Assembly (NCBI GenBank): GCA_037447655.1
Contig: JBBHKE010002300.1
Location: 1 to 44,554, forward strand
Origin: Zygnema cylindricum
Taxonomy: Eukaryota > Streptophyta > Zygnematophyceae > Zygnematales > Zygnemataceae
DNA length: 44,554 bases
Direction: 5' to 3'
Shown: piece by piece, positions 40,301 through 44,554 of the stretch
How positions within the stretch are numbered: position 1 is the first letter of the stretch
Layout of the letters: every line of letters begins with the position of its first letter
Made by a program: the position numbers and the translations under genes
The notes under the pieces: model-generated
What the model was told of the DNA's origin: nothing
What the model saw: the letters and a program-made list of their open reading frames with translations, nothing else
Database searches by the model: none

Positions 40301-42909
40301 ACCAAATGGGAGTTATGATGTCTTTTTTTTTCTCATTATGTCAAGGTCTTCTCGATGGGAAAATTGCTTCACTATCTTCAGGATACACTGATACCAAATG
40401 CTGGACACAAAGGCTCATCACTGATAGTTTTCAATCTGATTCAGTGATTCTATTTGAGGCGACAGATGTTAGATGTTCCCACAGGGTTTCTGTCTAAAAG
40501 CTGGATTCCTTACTGGCAGTGCCGATTGTCTGTTTGATTGACAATGCTGGGCTTGTCTTATGAAGTCCGGTTGTCATACATGTGAAAACAGGGCATGTAC
40601 GGAACATACATTTTCCTTTCGTTATCGATGTTGACACTTCGGCAAGTGTTGCAAGTGAGATGGTCGCGGAATTGGACCTTTCAGACCAGGACGTGAGCAA
40701 TATTGCAGAAATGATTGATGCTGAAATTATGGCCCTGGTACCAGAGTGGCATCCTGGAGGAACAATGGACGATGTATCTGGAGGCGTGGGCCTGGGTGTT
40801 GAGCCTGATCCGGAGAACAGTGTGATTGCAACTTCGGATGAAGAAAGAGGATCTGCTGAGCAGGATGATGACGCTGAGAATTTGATAACGGTCTCATCAG
40901 CTGGCTCGCTCATTTCTCCAACTCCAGGGGGCAGAGGGAGGTCTCAGTCACCCTCTCGGTCACGATCACGTTCTCGATCCAGGCCCAACAGCAGGGGCTT
41001 GTTGATGTCTCCCTCTCGCGTAGTATTGGGAGCATCGTCTCCTCCAAAGGGTTATGGTGTCTCACACGGCCGATTCTGGGAGGGCGTTGAATTTGAAGTG
41101 CTAAGGTTCTCTGATGAATCTGATTCTGATCGGAGAGGGATTTCACCTGTATTGGAGGATGATGGGGAGGAACCAGAGGATGAGGCGGGCAGTCCTCACA
41201 GGTCATTGACTGAACAGGTGGACAGACAGGCAATAGTGGCATATCCTGGAGCAGTACCATCTGATTTTAGTGGAGAACTTAAGGAGGGGGACTATGTGGA
41301 GACCAATGAATTTTTTGCAAAGAAGGCTCTCGAAGGCGGCCACATTGAAGGCAAGAGTGGGTGGTCTGATGATGTGCGGATTTTAACAGATCCCAAGAGG
41401 AGGAGTCTTACAGATTTTACTGAACTTCGCCGCATTGAGTCCCAGCTGTCAACTCATGGACCTAGGTCAGAGTTTTCTTCTCCCCCTTCACTACCGCATA
41501 GCAAATCAGTCGAGGCTTTGCAATTGCCAGCTTGGGGCCGTCATGGAAGTCGCGGGTCAGGGGATTATGAGGATGATGAGGAGGGTGATGATGAAGACTC
41601 AGAAATAATGGAAGAGGAGGAAAAATTAAAGTTGGAGAGGGAAAAGGCGATTTTAGACTTAGAGAGGTATTATGATAATAAATTGATTGCTGTTCGAAAC
41701 AAGCATCGTAAGCATCATGGAGAGCATGGAAGCGGCCATGGAGTCCATCAAAAAGAGTACGCACATGAGCAGAAGAGGGAAAAAAATTCTCGAAAAGATT
41801 ACCATGGTTTGAATGGAGTTCTGAATGGATATTCTACATTAGACCACAGTAGAGAAAGGGAAATGTCTCAAAGGAAAAGCCCCACTCCTCCCCCTATGTA
41901 TGATGAATACAGTGGCTCAGGTAGGACTACACCAACCGGGTGGGTGGAGAGTGCTGAGGAAGAATATGGTGTCCGACCTCGACGAGATAGAGAACCCGAG
42001 TTGGGCTATTCCCGGAGGGAACGGGATCTCATTAGGGCTGATAATACTACAGAATTGGTCTATCCAATACCTCATAGGGAGCATGCCTTGGACCCAAGCA
42101 CAGTGAGGAAGGAGGTCATGTTGGGCGATGCTGGCTTGGGAAGGCATGAAATTCTGCCTCGGGAGAAGGGATTGTCGGTAGGACGCGATTCAAGGGATTC
42201 TAGGGATTCCAGGGAACCTGGACGGGAGAGGTATCCATCAAGGTCAGAGATGCATGAAAGTTTGAGGGAAAAAGGGCGGCGAGAAAGTTCGAAGGAGAAG
42301 AATCAAGGGCGTTCAACGTCTCCATTGCCAGATTCTGTTCGTTATGCGGAGGTTTTGTTGAGACGGGAAGCTCCCGCCGAGTCAGGGACAGGGAGACGGA
42401 GTGATTATGACACGGAGGTTTCTCGAGAGTCGTCAGTTCGTGAGCTTTCATTTCGTAACTACAATGATGTGGGAGTTCATGTGCCAAGGACTCGCTCTAG
42501 TTTAGAAATTGGTAGCAAGTATAGGGAGAGTGGTTTGGATGAATACCATGGGACACGAAAGGAGGTGTCTGAGACTCATGTGAGGAGATTGAGTGTGGCG
42601 GATATGGGTGTGCACCCTAGAAGAGATCTTGGTCGAGATGCCTCTGATACCATCTCTTCCCGAAGGGAAGGGGAGGATCTAAGAAGAGATAACGGCTCTC
42701 CGGAAAACGGTTATAGCTGGAGGGATAGAGAGAGGGAACATGGGCGGTTGAGGGACATGGGGAGGGAGAGAGATTCACTTGTTGACAGGGCGCACCAGAG
42801 AGAACTGCGGAAAGAAAGGGAAAGAGAACGAACCATAGAGAGGGATAGAGAGAGAGGAACTAAAAAGGATATGGAGAGAGAGGCGTTATCGTCAGGCAGG
42901 CTGGGATAG
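37366..42909 (+). CDS. WNK: WNK (with-no-lysine) serine/threonine protein kinase, complete
   Basis: Seven coding exons: 37366-37491, 37701-37738, 38145-38372, 38568-38791, 39061-39218, 39400-39961, 40592-42909 (TAG). All junctions are GT/AG and all phases match; the sum is 3654 nt, 1217 aa. The kinase domain is about residues 43-298. The P-loop is GKGAFKTVY with the WNK-specific lysine at about 53. The usual VAIK lysine is replaced (VAWNQV, Asn at about 70). HRDLKCDN starts at about 167, DLG at 188-190, and GTPEFMAPE follows. Residues 433-500 ([13 protein letters not shown]...VRNIHFPF...[16 protein letters not shown]) are the plant WNK regulatory (PF2-like) region. The remainder is a charged extension with an Arg-Ser stretch ([16 protein letters not shown], about 564-579) and Arg/Glu-rich ends. 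Plant WNKs known to me are roughly 550-750 aa, so this is unusually long. The start has A at -3, G at +4 and an in-frame stop at 37336. Likely cytoplasmic, in osmotic, clock or flowering-type signalling by family analogy. Confidence 0.96.
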
Positions 42910-44554
42910 TCTGCCTGAGGATGGATTTGATTCTAACACTGCTTTAGGATTGTCTTCTCCCTCCCTTTTCCTCACTACTATCTCTTTTATGAGAGATTTC
43001 TTCTATTTTCTGTAGACTAGTAGATCATGAGGTAGTTTCTGCAATAATCGTTATGCTGGGGTTAGACTTTTGGATGTATATAAAGCCTTTCTAGCAATCT
43101 AGGAGGATTTTGGTTTCAGGGTTTATTGCTGGTTTAAGGGAACCAATGGGAGCCCTTAAGGCTTTTGGCTCTGGGACGGTCCAATTTGTAGGCTTAATTT
43201 TTAGATTCTTTGCCATCATTAAACAGGTGTCCTGTGAAATGCGTGGGAGGTACATGGGATAATTGGGGTTTAAGGATTTGGATGCTGGTATTTAGTCTGG
43301 CTTTTAGGTTTGGGATATTCTCATTCCTTCTATGTTTTTTGATCTCGTCTTTTTTTTTTGTAAACATGATAGTTTTCCCTTCAAGCTGTTAGAAACCAGA
43401 AAACCTTCGCTTAAACCCTGGGTTTTGGCAGCTTTCTTTGTTTTGAGGACCGCTGTTATCAACATAAAACTAACTTTAATGTCTTTTTAGAGATTTCTAC
43501 ACCTTTGTATTGTCGGGTTTTTTAGGGTTTGGTGGAGCTGCCATGCTGTTCCATGCGTGGAGCTGTTCTTTTATTTGGGGAATCACTGGCTCCGTACTGT
43601 GAAGTGGTACCCAGGTCATATGGCAGCTATGTATCAACATATTTTAAGCTATGGATTGTGTGGTTCTCTGGCAGATAAAAGTTGGTGTATCGCCTGTTTT
43701 TTGTCCATGTAACATTGCATGTCTGTGTATTTTTGATGAACAAAATACTAAAGAAGACAATAGAGACGGTTGAGGACTTATGTTGATGTTTCATAGAGAT
43801 AATCAGAGTTGTTTTATTGTTTTATCTCTGGATGGTGGAAAGTATTCTGTAATTGTTATGTAAAGTAAGTATGTTACAAAGAGATAATCGTTAATTATAT
43901 TCAACAGTTTGACTGCAAAACAGGCTGTCTGGCTTCTTGCTTTTAAATCGGAAGGCCAGAAAGCCATTGAGGTGATGTGACGCATCTTTAAACCAACTTT
44001 GGTGTCTTTATTGCCTATTCCATTGACATCTGCTGCATGTTTTATATGTGAGGGTCAAGCTGGTTGTGATTTGAAATTTACCTAATAGAAAGAACAATCT
44101 GGTTTTTTAAAGCTTGTAATATCTGAACTTGGGCGAGGATGTAGCTTTGTGTGTAAGCATCATTGAACTGTTCACATGTGTCATGAAGTTCACATGCTGT
44201 GCCCTCAACAGCCATCAACTACTATCAGTGTTCATTCGCACAGTAATTAAATCTGCTGAGGGATAATTATTATGAAATCATTGTTTACTATGCTGGTATA
44301 GTTACAAGACAAAAAAAGATGAAATATGTATAACAAAAATTCACATTGTTTACCAGATAGAACAACAAAAGAAGTGCGAAAATATGAAAAGAAGAAAATA
44401 TGCCACTGGTTCCTTTTCAAGAAGGTATCCCTCATTTCCCCTTTCCACATCGTGAATTTACCTTCCATCACCTGACGATACCCTACATTCCTCTCCATGC
44501 TTTTCCACCTGCTTCCCTATGATTGATTGACCCTGTTACAGAAATTATATGTCC
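42910..44554 (+). other. WNK 3' UTR and downstream flank
   Basis: T-rich sequence typical of a plant 3' UTR follows the stop, and no single cleavage site is clear. Short open frames at 43210-43392 and, on the minus strand, 44247-44498 have no recognisable domain. I see no exon of another gene before the window ends. Confidence 0.4.

Noticed and set aside
40306-40497. Additional WNK exon (short open frame)
   Set aside because: The flanking exons join perfectly in phase within the conserved regulatory region, so inserting this would break it.
44247-44498. Minus-strand open frame of 83 codons at the window edge
   Set aside because: No domain and no splice partner in view; it could be chance or the end of a gene outside the window.
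1-44554. CRISPR arrays, operons or prokaryotic elements
   Set aside because: Spliced plant genes and eukaryotic transposons dominate; no regularly spaced identical repeats with unique spacers are seen.

Overview
The window is nuclear DNA of a streptophyte, either a land plant or a charophyte alga. Two plant genes with spliced exons support this: the 3' part of a chloroplast DExH-box RNA helicase of the ISE2 type, and a complete WNK (with-no-lysine) protein kinase. The space between them holds Ty1/copia and cut-and-paste elements that carry no intact transposase. The long, repeat-filled introns and a copia element primed by a half tRNA would fit a charophyte such as Chara or a bryophyte, but I cannot name the species from the sequence.

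Region 1 (1-10975): the last eight exons of ISE2 on the + strand, about 528 codons covering the post-helicase region and the C-terminal DSHCT-type domain. The helicase core lies upstream of the window. The introns are large (up to 2.5 kb) and full of tandem repeats. Several introns carry degenerate tandem copies of the 3' end of the preceding exon together with its GT donor. Three small transposons also sit in the introns.

Region 2 (10976-13230): downstream flank of ISE2 with two adjoining pentanucleotide arrays, (TATTG)n and (TGTTG)n, together about 700 bp.

Region 3 (13231-32719): a transposon graveyard. It holds PIF/Harbinger-like elements (3-bp TTA/TAA duplications), TA-flanked MITEs, hAT-like elements (8-bp duplications), a MULE-like pair, two tRNA-derived SINE copies and one 6.8-kb Ty1/copia element. 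The copia element has 1.05-kb LTRs, a CGTGG target duplication and an inactivated gag-pol, and it is inserted into a PIF/Harbinger-like element.

Region 4 (32720-37365): AT-rich, apparently gene-free DNA, ending in a GC-richer stretch that is probably the WNK promoter and leader.

Region 5 (37366-44554): the WNK kinase gene (7 coding exons, 1217 aa) with compact introns, an N-terminal kinase domain, the downstream WNK regulatory domain and an unusually long charged, Arg/Ser/Glu-rich C-terminal extension. Its 3' flank follows.

The two genes have no evident functional link. The main points of interest are the exon-edge/splice-donor duplications in ISE2, the copia primer-binding site that contains the gag start codon, a duplication with an inverted filler inside its integrase region, and the ordered nesting of the DNA transposons.
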